DNA of 64,000 nucleotides, taken from NCBI RefSeq assembly GCF_900446215.1, contig NZ_UAQZ01000013.1:682001-746000 (forward strand), read 5' to 3'. Origin of the DNA: Burkholderia cenocepacia (GTDB taxonomy: Bacteria > Pseudomonadota > Gammaproteobacteria > Burkholderiales > Burkholderiaceae). This document shows, one piece after another, positions 42,293-50,906 of the stretch; position 1 is the first letter of the stretch, and the number at the start of each line of letters is the position of its first letter. The position numbers were made by a program, and so were the translations under genes. The notes under the pieces were generated by a model. The model was not told the DNA's origin, made no database searches, and worked only from the letters and a program-made list of their open reading frames with translations.

Positions 42293-43945
42293 TCATGCAT
42301 TCAGGTTCGCACGCATCCCGCGCCACGAACCGTCGTCGATGCGACGCACGTCGTGCGTCAACGCGTAGCGATTGACGTCGCCCGTCAGCCACGCGACGAG
42401 CGAATACGGCGGCAACTCCCCTTCATCGACCCGGTCGCGCGCGCGCGCCGGCGTCTCGAACACCACCCGCCCGCCCGGTGCGTCGAACGGCACCGCGTCC
42501 GGCGACAGGTTCAACGCGATCGTCAAGGTTTCGTCGTCGGCGAGCCGCCACGATGCGCACAGCGCGTCGGCATCGCCGTCGCCGTCCGCCTTCAGCGCGC
42601 GTGCGTCCTGCGGCCGGCAATCGGACAGCCTTGGCGCGATCAGCTTGGCGCGCACCGCGAGCGCCGACTGCACGAAATGCGCACGATCGACGTCGCGCGC
42701 GGTTTCGTCGAAGACCAGCGGGATCTGCGGCGTGAGCAACGACAGCGCGAGCGCGGCCAGTCCGGCCGCCTGCCCGTGATCGCCGTGGCCGCTGTCGCGC
42801 CATGCGCCATCGGACAGCACGAGCGACGTCAGCGCCAGTCCGCCATCGGCGGCCATGCCGTCCGCCGACGCGGCCGGCTGGTACGCCGCGCCCGCCGCGG
42901 TCAGCGCGCGGGCGAGCGTGTGAATCGACTGGTGCGTGGAAATGCCCTCGTGGGCCGACGTGTCGCGCCCCGTGAGCCGGTGCAGCGCGCGTTCGCCGCA
43001 GCCGTTCCACTGCGCGTCGAAATGGGTATCGGCCAGATGCGCGGGGTGCCGCTCGCTGCCGAGCACGAGATGGATCAGCCGGTCGGCCGGCACGGCCGCG
43101 CGCACGCGGTCCGCGATCTCGCGCAGCCACGACACGCCGATCCGGTCGGCTTCGCGCAGGCGCAGCCCGTCGCAACGGTATTCGTCGATCCAGTACAGCG
43201 CGTTGTCGCAGAAGAAATCGCACACTTCCGGATGATCGAGCGCGAGCGGCGCGGCCTGCAGCGGATCGTCGCGCGTATGGAAGAACGGCCCTGCGTAGTG
43301 GCGCAGCGCATCGGTGCCGCTGCCGAAGCGCGCGTAGTCGAGCTCCAGCAGCACCGCGAGACCGTAGCCATGCGCGGCATCGATCAGCGCCTTCAGCGCG
43401 TCGGGGCCGCCTTCGGCCGCGAGCGGCGCGAACGGCAGGCTGTCGTGCGGCGACGCGAGCAGCTCCAGCGCGGTCACGCCGAGGCGCGCGAGCTGCGGCA
43501 GGCGACGGCGCACGGCGTCGAAGCCGCCCACCGCGTGCGGGCGAATCGCGTAGAGCGCGATGTCTTCCCACGCGCGCCCGTGCCAGAACGTATTGCGCCA
43601 CGTGAACGCGCGCGGATCGACGACCTCGCTGGGGCCGTTGAGCCCTTCGGGTTGCGAGCGCGACGCGGGATCGGGAATCGACACGGTATCGTCGAGCCGA
43701 TAGCGGTAACGCGCACCCGCGCCGCAGTCGACGAAGACTTCGAACCAGTTCGGGCCGGCGCTCGTCATCGGCACGAGCGTCGGGCCGTAGCCGATATCGA
43801 GTTCGAGCTGGACGTGGGTGCTGCCCGGCGCCCACACGCGGAAATGCGTGCGCGGCGTCGGGCTGAGCGCGCCGCAGGGCTGCGCGCCAAACGGCAAGCA
43901 ATGGATGTAGTGCTGCGCGTACGGATCGTGCGGACAATCGGACAT
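42293..43945 (-). CDS. TreZ-like GH13 protein lacking catalytic acids
   Basis: 550 residues. Layout follows maltooligosyltrehalose trehalohydrolase: an N-terminal CBM48-like domain (THFRVWAPGSTHVQLELDIG), a GH13 barrel and a DUF3459-type C-terminus. Three catalytic positions look lost: the nucleophile stretch reads CDGLRLREAD (Arg264 where Asp is expected), the acid/base stretch reads HLVLGSERHP (Gly where Glu is expected), and the third, expected as NHDQ, reads LSDGA. It is therefore probably not an active hydrolase. No treY, treX or glycogen genes are adjacent. The ATG at 43945 has GAGGAG at suitable distance; another ATG is directly upstream. Confidence 0.78.
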   Translation of the reverse strand: MSDCPHDPYAQHYIHCLPFGAQPCGALSPTPRTHFRVWAPGSTHVQLELDIGYGPTLVPMTSAGPNWFEVFVDCGAGARYRYRLDDTVSIPDPASRSQPEGLNGPSEVVDPRAFTWRNTFWHGRAWEDIALYAIRPHAVGGFDAVRRRLPQLARLGVTALELLASPHDSLPFAPLAAEGGPDALKALIDAAHGYGLAVLLELDYARFGSGTDALRHYAGPFFHTRDDPLQAAPLALDHPEVCDFFCDNALYWIDEYRCDGLRLREADRIGVSWLREIADRVRAAVPADRLIHLVLGSERHPAHLADTHFDAQWNGCGERALHRLTGRDTSAHEGISTHQSIHTLARALTAAGAAYQPAASADGMAADGGLALTSLVLSDGAWRDSGHGDHGQAAGLAALALSLLTPQIPLVFDETARDVDRAHFVQSALAVRAKLIAPRLSDCRPQDARALKADGDGDADALCASWRLADDETLTIALNLSPDAVPFDAPGGRVVFETPARARDRVDEGELPPYSLVAWLTGDVNRYALTHDVRRIDDGSWRGMRANLNA

Positions 43946-44263
43946 CATGCGCTCCTCGTGCGTACCGAGCGGCATGGCCGCGCCACTGGCGCAGCGCATC
44001 GGGGCCCGGCATGCGACGGCCAGGCTGGGGAGAGAAACGAGTATGCGCCGGATTCGCCACCGCGATGCACCGTGGTCAGACATTTTTAAATGCGAATCGA
44101 CCCCGGCCAACCACCCGTGGAAACGGGCGACCGTCACGCGCCGGCGAGTCGGGTAGTCGGCATACCGGAATGATCGCTCGCCTTGTTGCGCCGGCCGCGC
44201 GCCCCTACGCTCTGCGTGATGCTCGCGGACACGTCGTCCGCGCACCGACCCGAGGACTCCGCC
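43946..44263. other. Divergent intergenic region, TreZ-like / methyltransferase
   Basis: About 318 bases without a supported gene. It contains an AT-rich patch with the inverted repeat CATTT-TT-AAATG (44082-44093) in a GC-rich background, the likeliest promoter or operator area for either gene. Confidence 0.5.
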
Positions 44264-44971
44264 ATGTCGCTTCCCGCCAGCGCCGCGAAATTCGATCCGT
44301 CACGCGCCCACGAATACGCCGAGCAATCGCGCATCGCGCTGGCTGGCTACGATGCCTGCCACGAACTCGCCGCGTGCATGCTCGCGTCGGCGATCGGGGC
44401 GGCCGATGCCCGGATTCTCGTCGCGGGCGCGGGCGGTACGGGGCAGGAAATCTGCGTCACGGCCGCGCTCGAACCGGGCTGGCGGTTCACGGCCGTCGAC
44501 CCGTCCGCGCCGATGCTCGCGCTCGCGCGCTCGAACGTCGAAGCAGCGGGTTTCGGCGCGCGTACCGCGTTCGTCGAGGACGGCGTCGACGCATTGCCCG
44601 ACGCGCCCGCGTTCGACGGCGCGACGCTGATCGGCGTGCTGCATCACCTGCCGGGCGACGACGCGAAAGTCGCGCTGCTGCACGCAATCGCGCGACGCCT
44701 GAAGCCCGGCGCGCCGCTCGTGCTCGCCGGCAACCATCGCCGCTACGCGGACCATCCGCGCCTGCTCGATGCGTGGCAGCAGCGCTGGCGCATGAAGGGT
44801 GCCACGCCCGACGCGGTGCGCGCGCAACTCGCGAAAATCCTGCAGGGCGCCGATCCGCCCGCATCCGAGGAAGCCGTGTTCGCGCTGCTGCGCGACGCGG
44901 GCTTCGACGCGCCGCTGCGCTTTTTCGCGAGCCTGTTCTGGGGCGCGTGGATCGCGGTGCGACGCGCGTGA
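44264..44971 (+). CDS. Class I SAM-dependent methyltransferase
   Basis: 235 residues. Motif I is LVAGAGGTGQEI, followed by an acidic residue in FTAVDPSAPML and motif III region TLIGVLHHLPGDD. The fold is that of small-molecule methyltransferases; the methyl acceptor is unknown. The ATG at 44264 has GAGG 9 bases upstream; the open frame before it is unconserved. A glutathione S-transferase gene follows after about 100 bases in the same direction. Confidence 0.85.
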   Translation: MSLPASAAKFDPSRAHEYAEQSRIALAGYDACHELAACMLASAIGAADARILVAGAGGTGQEICVTAALEPGWRFTAVDPSAPMLALARSNVEAAGFGARTAFVEDGVDALPDAPAFDGATLIGVLHHLPGDDAKVALLHAIARRLKPGAPLVLAGNHRRYADHPRLLDAWQQRWRMKGATPDAVRAQLAKILQGADPPASEEAVFALLRDAGFDAPLRFFASLFWGAWIAVRRA

Positions 44972-45068
44972 CGGTTCGATGCGGCCCGCGATGGCCCGCC
45001 CCACGCGATTCGCGAACGCGCCGCAGGCACTCGGTATGATGTCGTTCCCGCCCCCTTCCGGCCTCGAC

Positions 45069-45737
45069 ATGCTCACCGTCCATCACCTGAACAACTCGCG
45101 TTCGCAGCGCGTGCTCTGGCTGCTCGAAGAACTGGATGTGCCATACGAGATCGTGCGCTACGCACGCGATCCGAAAACGATGCTCGCGCCGGCCGAATTG
45201 CGCGCGATCCATCCGCTCGGCAAGTCGCCCGTCGTGACCGACGACGGCCGCACGTTCGCCGAATCGGGCGCGATCATCGAATACCTGGTCGAACGCTACG
45301 GCAACGGGCGCCTCGCGCCGCCGCCCGGCTCGCCCGAGCGGCACGACTACACGTACTGGCTGCACTACGCGGAAGGGTCGGCGATGCCGCCGCTGCTGCT
45401 CAAGCTCGTCGCGCTGCGGATCGCGCATGCGCCGATGCCGTTCTTCGCGCGGCCGATCGCGCGCAAGATCGCCGCGACGCTGCAATCGGGTTTCGTCGAT
45501 CCGCAGATCGATCTGCATCTCGGCCATGTCGACGGCGCGCTCGCACGCAGCGGCTGGTTCGTCGGCGACGGCTTCAGCGCGGCCGACATCCAGATGAGCT
45601 TTCCGCTCGAAGCCGCGACCGCGCGCGGCGGCGGCAGCCGGTATCCGGCGATCGCGCGCTTTCTCGACACGATCCATGCGCGGCCGGCGTACCAGCGGGC
45701 GCTGGAGCGCGGCGGCCGGTACGACCTGCTCAAGTAA
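45069..45737 (+). CDS. Glutathione S-transferase
   Basis: 222 residues. The N-terminal thioredoxin-like domain has NNSRSQRVLWLLEELDVPYE and the glutathione-contact GKSPVVTDDG and AESGAIIEYLVERYG; an all-helical C-terminal domain follows (WFVGDGFSAADIQMSFP). A serine or asparagine near residue 10 would activate the thiol. I take the ATG at 45069; an upstream ATG pair would add 11 residues. Convergent with DUF1345. Confidence 0.9.
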   Translation: MLTVHHLNNSRSQRVLWLLEELDVPYEIVRYARDPKTMLAPAELRAIHPLGKSPVVTDDGRTFAESGAIIEYLVERYGNGRLAPPPGSPERHDYTYWLHYAEGSAMPPLLLKLVALRIAHAPMPFFARPIARKIAATLQSGFVDPQIDLHLGHVDGALARSGWFVGDGFSAADIQMSFPLEAATARGGGSRYPAIARFLDTIHARPAYQRALERGGRYDLLK

Positions 45738-45743
45738 CCGGCG

Positions 45744-46397
45744 TCAGCTCAGCAGCCCCGCCGCGACGTTGATCGACAAGCCGAGCACGGCCATGTTGAA
45801 GTAGAACGACAGGATCGACTGCGCGAGCACCGAGCGCCGCGCGGAGCGGTTCGCGAGCGACACGTCGGCCGTCTGCGACGCGACCGCGAGCGTGAACGCG
45901 AAATACAGGAAATCCCAGTAATCGGGCTCCGGGTGTTGGTCCGGAAAGCGGAGCGCGCGATCGCTGCTCGGCGAGCCGTAATAGAGCCGCGCGTAGTGCA
46001 GCGTGAAGATGGTCGGGATCAGGAACCACGCGCCGAACAGCGTCGCGCCCGTGATCGCGTAGTGGCTGAGCCCCGCGCTGAAGCCGACGCTCTTCGCGGT
46101 CGCGAGCTCGATCGCGATCGCCGCCACGCTCGCGACGGTCGCGAGGCACACGACGGTCAGCACGGTCGTCGCGTTTTCATCCTCGCGGATCGCGACTTCG
46201 CGCACCTTGTGATGATGCGCGGTGACCATGCGCACCCACATCAGCACGAGATACAGCCAGACCGCGCAGTCCCAGCCAATCAGTGCGCGCGCGGTCGGGC
46301 GCAGCGGAAACGGCAGCAGGACCGCGCACAGCACGCCGGCGACGAATGCCGCGACCATGCGCGGCCGGTTGCGTAATACCTGCGGATAAAGCGTCAT
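45744..46397 (-). CDS. DUF1345 membrane protein
   Basis: 217 residues with about five membrane segments. The signature PDYWDFLYFAFTLAVASQTADVS is that of DUF1345. The function is unknown. Monocistronic, convergent with the GST gene (6 bases between stops) and divergent from the phosphatase gene. Confidence 0.85.
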   Translation of the reverse strand: MTLYPQVLRNRPRMVAAFVAGVLCAVLLPFPLRPTARALIGWDCAVWLYLVLMWVRMVTAHHHKVREVAIREDENATTVLTVVCLATVASVAAIAIELATAKSVGFSAGLSHYAITGATLFGAWFLIPTIFTLHYARLYYGSPSSDRALRFPDQHPEPDYWDFLYFAFTLAVASQTADVSLANRSARRSVLAQSILSFYFNMAVLGLSINVAAGLLS

Positions 46398-46530
46398 CGT
46401 GTGATTCCGAAAGCGGATGGAAAGGATTCGGCCGGTGCGCGGGAAAGCCGCCGCGCCGGCGGGTAACGCGCCCCGATTATCGCCATTCCGTCGTCACGTG
46501 GCGATGGGCGCGAGCGCCTAAGATAAGGGG

Positions 46531-47262
46531 ATGACTGCCCCCGCCCTGCTCTGCCGCCATCCCGCGAACCCGGCCGGCCGCGACTTCGTCGTCGGCGACC
46601 TGCACGGCTGCGTGGACGTGCTGCGCGCGCTGCTGCACGACGTCCGCTTCGATCCGGCGCGCGACCGGCTGTTCTCGGTCGGCGATCTCGTCGACCGCGG
46701 CCCGGCCTCCGACACCGCGCTCGACCTGCTCGACCGGCCGTGGTGTCACGTCGTGCGCGGCAATCACGAGGAAGTGCTGAGCCTCGTCGCGCGCGGCAAG
46801 CTGCCGCCCGACGCGTGGCGCAGGATCGGCGGCGACTGGGGCGCCGACCTGCCGCCGGAACGGCTGCGCGCGCATGCGGCGCGCGTCGACGCGCTGCCGC
46901 TCGTGCGGGTGATCGGCGACGGCCCGACGCGCTTCAACGTGCTGCACGCGGAATTCTTCGGCTCGGACGCGGAGCTCGATACCGGCAGCTATCCGCACGA
47001 CGTGCGCGAGCGGCTGATCTGGGGCCGCGATCTGGTCCAGGGGCTCGCCGATCCGGCGCGGCAGGCCGGACTGTCGCTGACGTGCACCGGGCACACACCG
47101 GTGCGTGAGCCGCAACGGATCGGCGCGCAATGGTTCATCGACACGGGTGCGTTCGCGCCGGCCGGGCGGCTCACGCTCGCCGAGCCGCGCACCGGCCGCA
47201 CATGGTCGATGACGCAGACCGAAGCGCGCGAGCGCCACGCGGGCGACTGGCCGCTACCCTGA
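46531..47262 (+). CDS. PPP-family metallophosphoesterase (PrpA/PrpB-like)
   Basis: 243 residues with the three metal-binding PPP motifs: VVGDLHGCVDVL, VGDLVDRGPAS and RGNHEEVL. These define Ser/Thr protein phosphatases and diadenosine-tetraphosphate hydrolases; the length and wording fit the PrpA/PrpB bacterial phosphatase group. A histidine near TCTGHTPVREP completes the metal site. No kinase is adjacent. Convergent with the RES/Xre operon. Confidence 0.88.
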   Translation: MTAPALLCRHPANPAGRDFVVGDLHGCVDVLRALLHDVRFDPARDRLFSVGDLVDRGPASDTALDLLDRPWCHVVRGNHEEVLSLVARGKLPPDAWRRIGGDWGADLPPERLRAHAARVDALPLVRVIGDGPTRFNVLHAEFFGSDAELDTGSYPHDVRERLIWGRDLVQGLADPARQAGLSLTCTGHTPVREPQRIGAQWFIDTGAFAPAGRLTLAEPRTGRTWSMTQTEARERHAGDWPLP

Positions 47263-47296
47263 CGCGCCGGCCGGCGCCTGCGTCCCCACGCGAACC

Positions 47297-47998
47297 CTAG
47301 CCGACCTGATTCAGTTCGAACACCGCATCGACGGCCGAGCCGTTCCAGTTGTATTCGAGATAGGCCGCATGCTGGCAGTCGCGCAGCAGCGTCGTGCGGA
47401 ACGCCGCGAGACACTCGCCGCGCGGATCGCGCACCGACGGATAGACGATTCCCGCGCCACCCGCGTTGCGCACCGCGCGACCGAAGGCCTGCCCCGCGCG
47501 GTAGTCGACCGGGTCCAGCAGCGCGGGATCGCGCTGCGGCCACGTGCGCACGTCGGCGACGTCGCCGTGCGCGAACACGGTATAGAGCCGCATCTGCTGG
47601 CGCATCGGCGGCTCCTTCGTCGCGGCGAGGAACAACCCGCTGTGATAGCGCGTTTCGGCGATCGCCGTGTCGCGCGAGCGGGTGCAGTAGAACACGCCGT
47701 AGCTGCCGTCCGAAAACCGGCTGCCCAGCGGATTCAGGTGCGTGAACGCGGCCATGATCGGCCCCCAGCCCTGCCCGTAGCGGCGCTCGGCGGGCGGCAC
47801 GAGCTCGAGCGTGCCGACTTCGTTGCGGATGCGGTCGTTGGTCAGCGATTCGAGTGCATAGAGCGCGTCGAAATCCTCCGCGGACGCGACGCGGTCGAAC
47901 AGGTTGATGGCAGGAAAACGGGTGGGAATCACGCGATAGGCCGGTGCCCAGTCGACGGTGGTCGTGGGCCACCGGGTGACGTCGGTCGGTGTCGTCAC
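47297..47998 (-). CDS. RES-domain toxin
   Basis: 233 residues from a GTG start. The RES family is named for conserved Arg, Glu and Ser: here Arg in PAYRVIPTRF, Glu in DTAIAETRYH and Ser in GIVYPSVRD. RES toxins of type II systems (Res, MbcT) degrade or ADP-ribosylate NAD-linked targets; members shown so far hydrolyse NAD. The GTG start overlaps the antitoxin stop (GTGA), so the pair is translationally coupled. There is no obvious defect, so the toxin is probably active. Confidence 0.92.
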   Translation of the reverse strand: MTTPTDVTRWPTTTVDWAPAYRVIPTRFPAINLFDRVASAEDFDALYALESLTNDRIRNEVGTLELVPPAERRYGQGWGPIMAAFTHLNPLGSRFSDGSYGVFYCTRSRDTAIAETRYHSGLFLAATKEPPMRQQMRLYTVFAHGDVADVRTWPQRDPALLDPVDYRAGQAFGRAVRNAGGAGIVYPSVRDPRGECLAAFRTTLLRDCQHAAYLEYNWNGSAVDAVFELNQVG

Positions 47999-48414
47999 GC
48001 CCAGCCACCCCGCATCGCATCGAGATATTGGCGAACGGCCACCAGATCGCCGACGTTGCCGGCCAGCATCCGGTCGAGTGCGCGCTTGCCGCCGAACGGC
48101 GCCGCATCGTTGGGCCGCTTGACCCACGCATCGGCCGCGGCGGGCTGCGGCAACAGGATCTGCAACCCCTTGTAGATGCCGAGCAGCAGCGACAGGCGCT
48201 CGAGCGTATCGCGCGGCAGGCGCGCCGATTCCGGCGCGGCCTTCCACTTGAAGAACGTCGAGCGGCCGGGCGACCCGAGCAGCACGATCTGCTCGTCGAT
48301 CGTCAGTTCCCAGTCGCGCGCGATGTTGAAAAACGCGCGCAGGCCGGCCGCCGACATCTGCGCGACCGAAGCGTGCGGCAAGGCGGAATGCGAATCGTAG
48401 GCGGGCTGTGACAT
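47995..48414 (-). CDS. Xre/MbcA/ParS-family antitoxin
   Basis: 139 residues. The C-terminal part (ALDRMLAGNVGDLVAVRQYLDAM) is the DUF2384 antitoxin domain; the central KWKAAPESARLPRDTLERLSLLLGIYKGL is the Xre-type DNA-binding and dimer part. It should neutralise the RES toxin and repress their shared promoter. The ATG at 48414 is chosen because the longer frame is unconserved; no strong ribosome-binding site precedes it. An array of TTAGT/ACTAA half-sites lies directly upstream. Confidence 0.9.
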   Translation of the reverse strand: MSQPAYDSHSALPHASVAQMSAAGLRAFFNIARDWELTIDEQIVLLGSPGRSTFFKWKAAPESARLPRDTLERLSLLLGIYKGLQILLPQPAAADAWVKRPNDAAPFGGKRALDRMLAGNVGDLVAVRQYLDAMRGGWA

Positions 48415-48419
48415 GACGG

Positions 48420-48453
48420 TTAGTCTCGAAACGAATCTACTAACAAGATTAGT
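48420..48453 (-). promoter_or_regulatory. Candidate autoregulatory operator of the RES/Xre operon
   Basis: Three five-base half-sites: TTAGT (48420-48424), ACTAA (48439-48443) and TTAGT (48449-48453). The last two form an inverted repeat with a 5-base centre. On the minus strand they overlap a possible -10 (TAATCT) that is 16 bases from TTGCAA, so bound antitoxin would block transcription. Confidence 0.6.
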
Positions 48454-48649
48454 CCATTCTCGTATTTTTGCAAGGGTCGCACCCAGCGATCGCGCACGTC
48501 CATCCGACAAATCGATATTTTTTGTCCATTCTGGACTCTGATTTTATTTTCTGCGTTAATGGCCGTGCGGACCCCGCGTCACGGCGCGGGTCGTGTCCGT
48601 GGAGACCGTGTCGCACAGAAACCGGATGCACCACGCCAAGGAACGCACC

Positions 48650-49432
48650 ATGAAGAGACTGATTGCCGCTGTTTCGATCGCCCTGCTCGCGGTATCCGCA
48701 GGCCCCGCCGTCGCGAAGGACTGGACCACGATCCGCTTCGGCACCGATGCCAGCTACGCGCCGTTCGAGTCGAAAGCGCCCGACGGCAAGCTCGTCGGCT
48801 TCGACATCGACCTCGGCAACGAGATCTGCGCGCGCCTGAAGGCGAAATGCGTGTGGCTCGAGAACGATTTCGACGGGATGATTCCGGCGCTGAAGGCGAA
48901 GAAGTTCGACGCGGTGCTGTCGTCGATGTCGATCACGCCGCAACGCGCGCAGCAGATCGGCTTCACGACGAAGATCTACAACCAGCCGACGCGGCTCGTC
49001 GTGAAGAAGGGCTCGCCGCTGCTGCCGACCGCCGAATCGCTGAAGGGCAAATCGATCGGCGTCGAACAGGGCACGACGCAGGAGACGTATGCGAAGGCGT
49101 ACTGGGGCAAGCAAGGCGCGAACGTCGTGTCGTACCAGAACCAGGACGGCGTGTATGCCGACCTGATCGCCGGCCGTCTCGACGCGGCGCTGCAGGATGA
49201 AGTGCAGGCCGCGATCGGGTTCCTGAAATCGCCGCGCGGCGCGAACTACACGTTCGTCGGGCCCGAGCTCGTCGACGAAAAGGTGCTCGGCATCGGCGCG
49301 GGCATCGGCTTGCGCCAGGAAGATACCGACCTGAAGGCGAAGATCGATCGCGCGATCCTCGACATGGTCAAGGACGGCACCTACAAGCGGCTCGCGTCAA
49401 AGTACTTCGACTTCGACATCTACGGCAGTTGA
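48650..49432 (+). CDS. Polar amino-acid ABC transporter substrate-binding protein
   Basis: 260 residues. A signal peptide ends AGPAVAKD. The mature part is HisJ/ArgT-like: IRFGTDASYAPFESKAPDGK, VGFDIDLGNEICARLK and the closing FDIYGS. The likely ligand is a basic amino acid such as lysine, arginine or ornithine. AAGGA precedes the ATG at 48650. No permease or ATPase gene is adjacent, so it must share a transporter encoded elsewhere. The upstream 235 bases also hold the RES/Xre promoter. Confidence 0.92.
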   Translation: MKRLIAAVSIALLAVSAGPAVAKDWTTIRFGTDASYAPFESKAPDGKLVGFDIDLGNEICARLKAKCVWLENDFDGMIPALKAKKFDAVLSSMSITPQRAQQIGFTTKIYNQPTRLVVKKGSPLLPTAESLKGKSIGVEQGTTQETYAKAYWGKQGANVVSYQNQDGVYADLIAGRLDAALQDEVQAAIGFLKSPRGANYTFVGPELVDEKVLGIGAGIGLRQEDTDLKAKIDRAILDMVKDGTYKRLASKYFDFDIYGS

Positions 49433-50494
49433 AAACGGCGTCGCGCGCGTACGGATACAGCTTCCGTCGCGCGCGTCCGACCGCCCCTCCCCTTGCAACC
49501 GGATGGCAACGGCATCGAGCGGTTCGCCGTCGCATCGAATGCAGGTCGTCTTGCGTCGTATGCGGCACACGGCAGGACCCTGCATTATTGTTTGGACTGC
49601 AGATCGACTCCCTGAGACAACGACACGCCATGCGAATGGATGTCGTGCCGTTCTGGTCAATAGGCGAAGATCGGGCGTCGCGGTACCGGCGCCCGTGTGC
49701 ACATGCCCATGCGGACCGGGTTCGCGTGCAGGAAAGTGCCGACCCGGCGCGGATGACCGGCAACCAGCCGGATCCGCCTCGCACCGGGCGCGGAGAGATG
49801 GCCTGTCGAGGCATGCCGGTCGGCCGCAAGCGCGACGTTCGAGCGGCGATGTCCCGAATCACGGCGATCGCGGCCAGCGGACCGCGGCGTGTGATGATCG
49901 ATCATTTTTCTACCCCGTTTGCTGTCTGATGTTTGTTCCGGCAACCGGACGATGCCGATGCCCCGGCGATCAGGCGACGACGTCCCGTGCTCGCCGCGAC
50001 GCGGCTGCTGCCCCGCGCGCGGCCGCCGCATCCCCGCGGACTGCGTCCTGGCCGGTACCGAAGGCTTGCGCCGCCTGACCGGACGGACCTCGCGTCGTCG
50101 ACTCTCGCATGTCCCTCTTCGCAAGGACCGGGCCAGCGCTGCGCGAGCCCGGCCGGACAAGGCGATGGTCAGGCCGGCTGACGGCCGGCACGGGTGTGGC
50201 ATACGGGAAGTTACGAAACTGAAACATCGGGGCCGCGGCGCGCGCCGGCCCGGCAACGGCGGGGCCTTGCGGAATAAGGCTGAACAATGGAGCGCGGAAT
50301 TTTTACCGGCGACGGACCGGCCGACCGGACCGGTTCGGCGCGGCAATTCCTCCGGCGGCCGACGCGAAATGTTTCATGCGCTTTACATGCCGGCGCCGGC
50401 GACGCGTACCGTCCATCGCGCTGGACGCGGCGGCCGATCGCATGGCTATACTGCGACTCCGCTTCACGCGACTTCACGCCGACCACTGCCCACG
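49433..50494. other. 1.06-kb region without a supported gene
   Basis: Frames that are open here are Arg/Pro-rich and look like GC-driven shadows. Notable items: a GC hairpin just past the binding-protein stop (49442-49473, no T-run), an imperfect inverted repeat ACGACACGCCAT ... ATGGATGTCGT (49620-49646), and an AT-rich stretch around 49888-49930. A candidate -10 for gtrA (TATACT, 50446-50451) lies near the right end. An unannotated small RNA is possible but cannot be shown. Confidence 0.55.
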
Positions 50495-50878
50495 ATGCTC
50501 CGTACCTTCGCCGCCGAACGTGCCAGGCTGATCCGCTTCGGCGTGTCGGGCCTGGGCTCGACCGCGCTGCATGCGCTGATCGCCGCCGCGATGTTCGCGC
50601 TGTGCGACGCGACGCCCGTCGTCGCGAACGCGAGCGCGTTCGTCTGCTCGACGGCGTTCTCGTATCTCGCCAATACGCTGTGGAGTTTTTCGTCGCCGGT
50701 GACGTGGGGCAACTTCATGCGCTTTCTCGCGGTCGCGATGGCCGGCCTCGCCGTGACGATGCTGCTGGCGCACGGCACCGACGCACTCGGGCTCGCCCGC
50801 GCGTGGAGCATCGTCGCGGTCGTGCTGTGCGTGCCGCCCGTCACGTTCGTGCTGCACCGGCTGTGGACCTATCGCTGA
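50495..50878 (+). CDS. GtrA-family membrane protein
   Basis: 127 residues, four membrane segments: IRFGVSGLGSTALHALIAAA, NASAFVCSTAFSYLANTLWSF, MRFLAVAMAGLAVTMLLAHG and SIVAVVLCVPPVTFVLHRLW. GtrA proteins flip or assist flipping of lipid-linked sugars for glycosylation of polysaccharide. It lies in the accessory part of the window before the exopolysaccharide genes, but no partner glycosyltransferase is immediately adjacent. The start MLRTFAAERARLIRFG at 50495 is where homology begins. Confidence 0.85.
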   Translation: MLRTFAAERARLIRFGVSGLGSTALHALIAAAMFALCDATPVVANASAFVCSTAFSYLANTLWSFSSPVTWGNFMRFLAVAMAGLAVTMLLAHGTDALGLARAWSIVAVVLCVPPVTFVLHRLWTYR

Positions 50879-50906
50879 GCCGGCCCGCACGCATCGCGCC
50901 CGCCGC

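Noticed and set aside
42251..44089. A 612-residue plus-strand frame opposite the TreZ-like gene
   Set aside because: Same reason: Arg-rich shadow, no motifs.
49657..50346. A 229-residue minus-strand frame in the 1-kb gap
   Set aside because: Composition is Arg/Pro-dominated with no ribosome-binding site or domain; likely chance.
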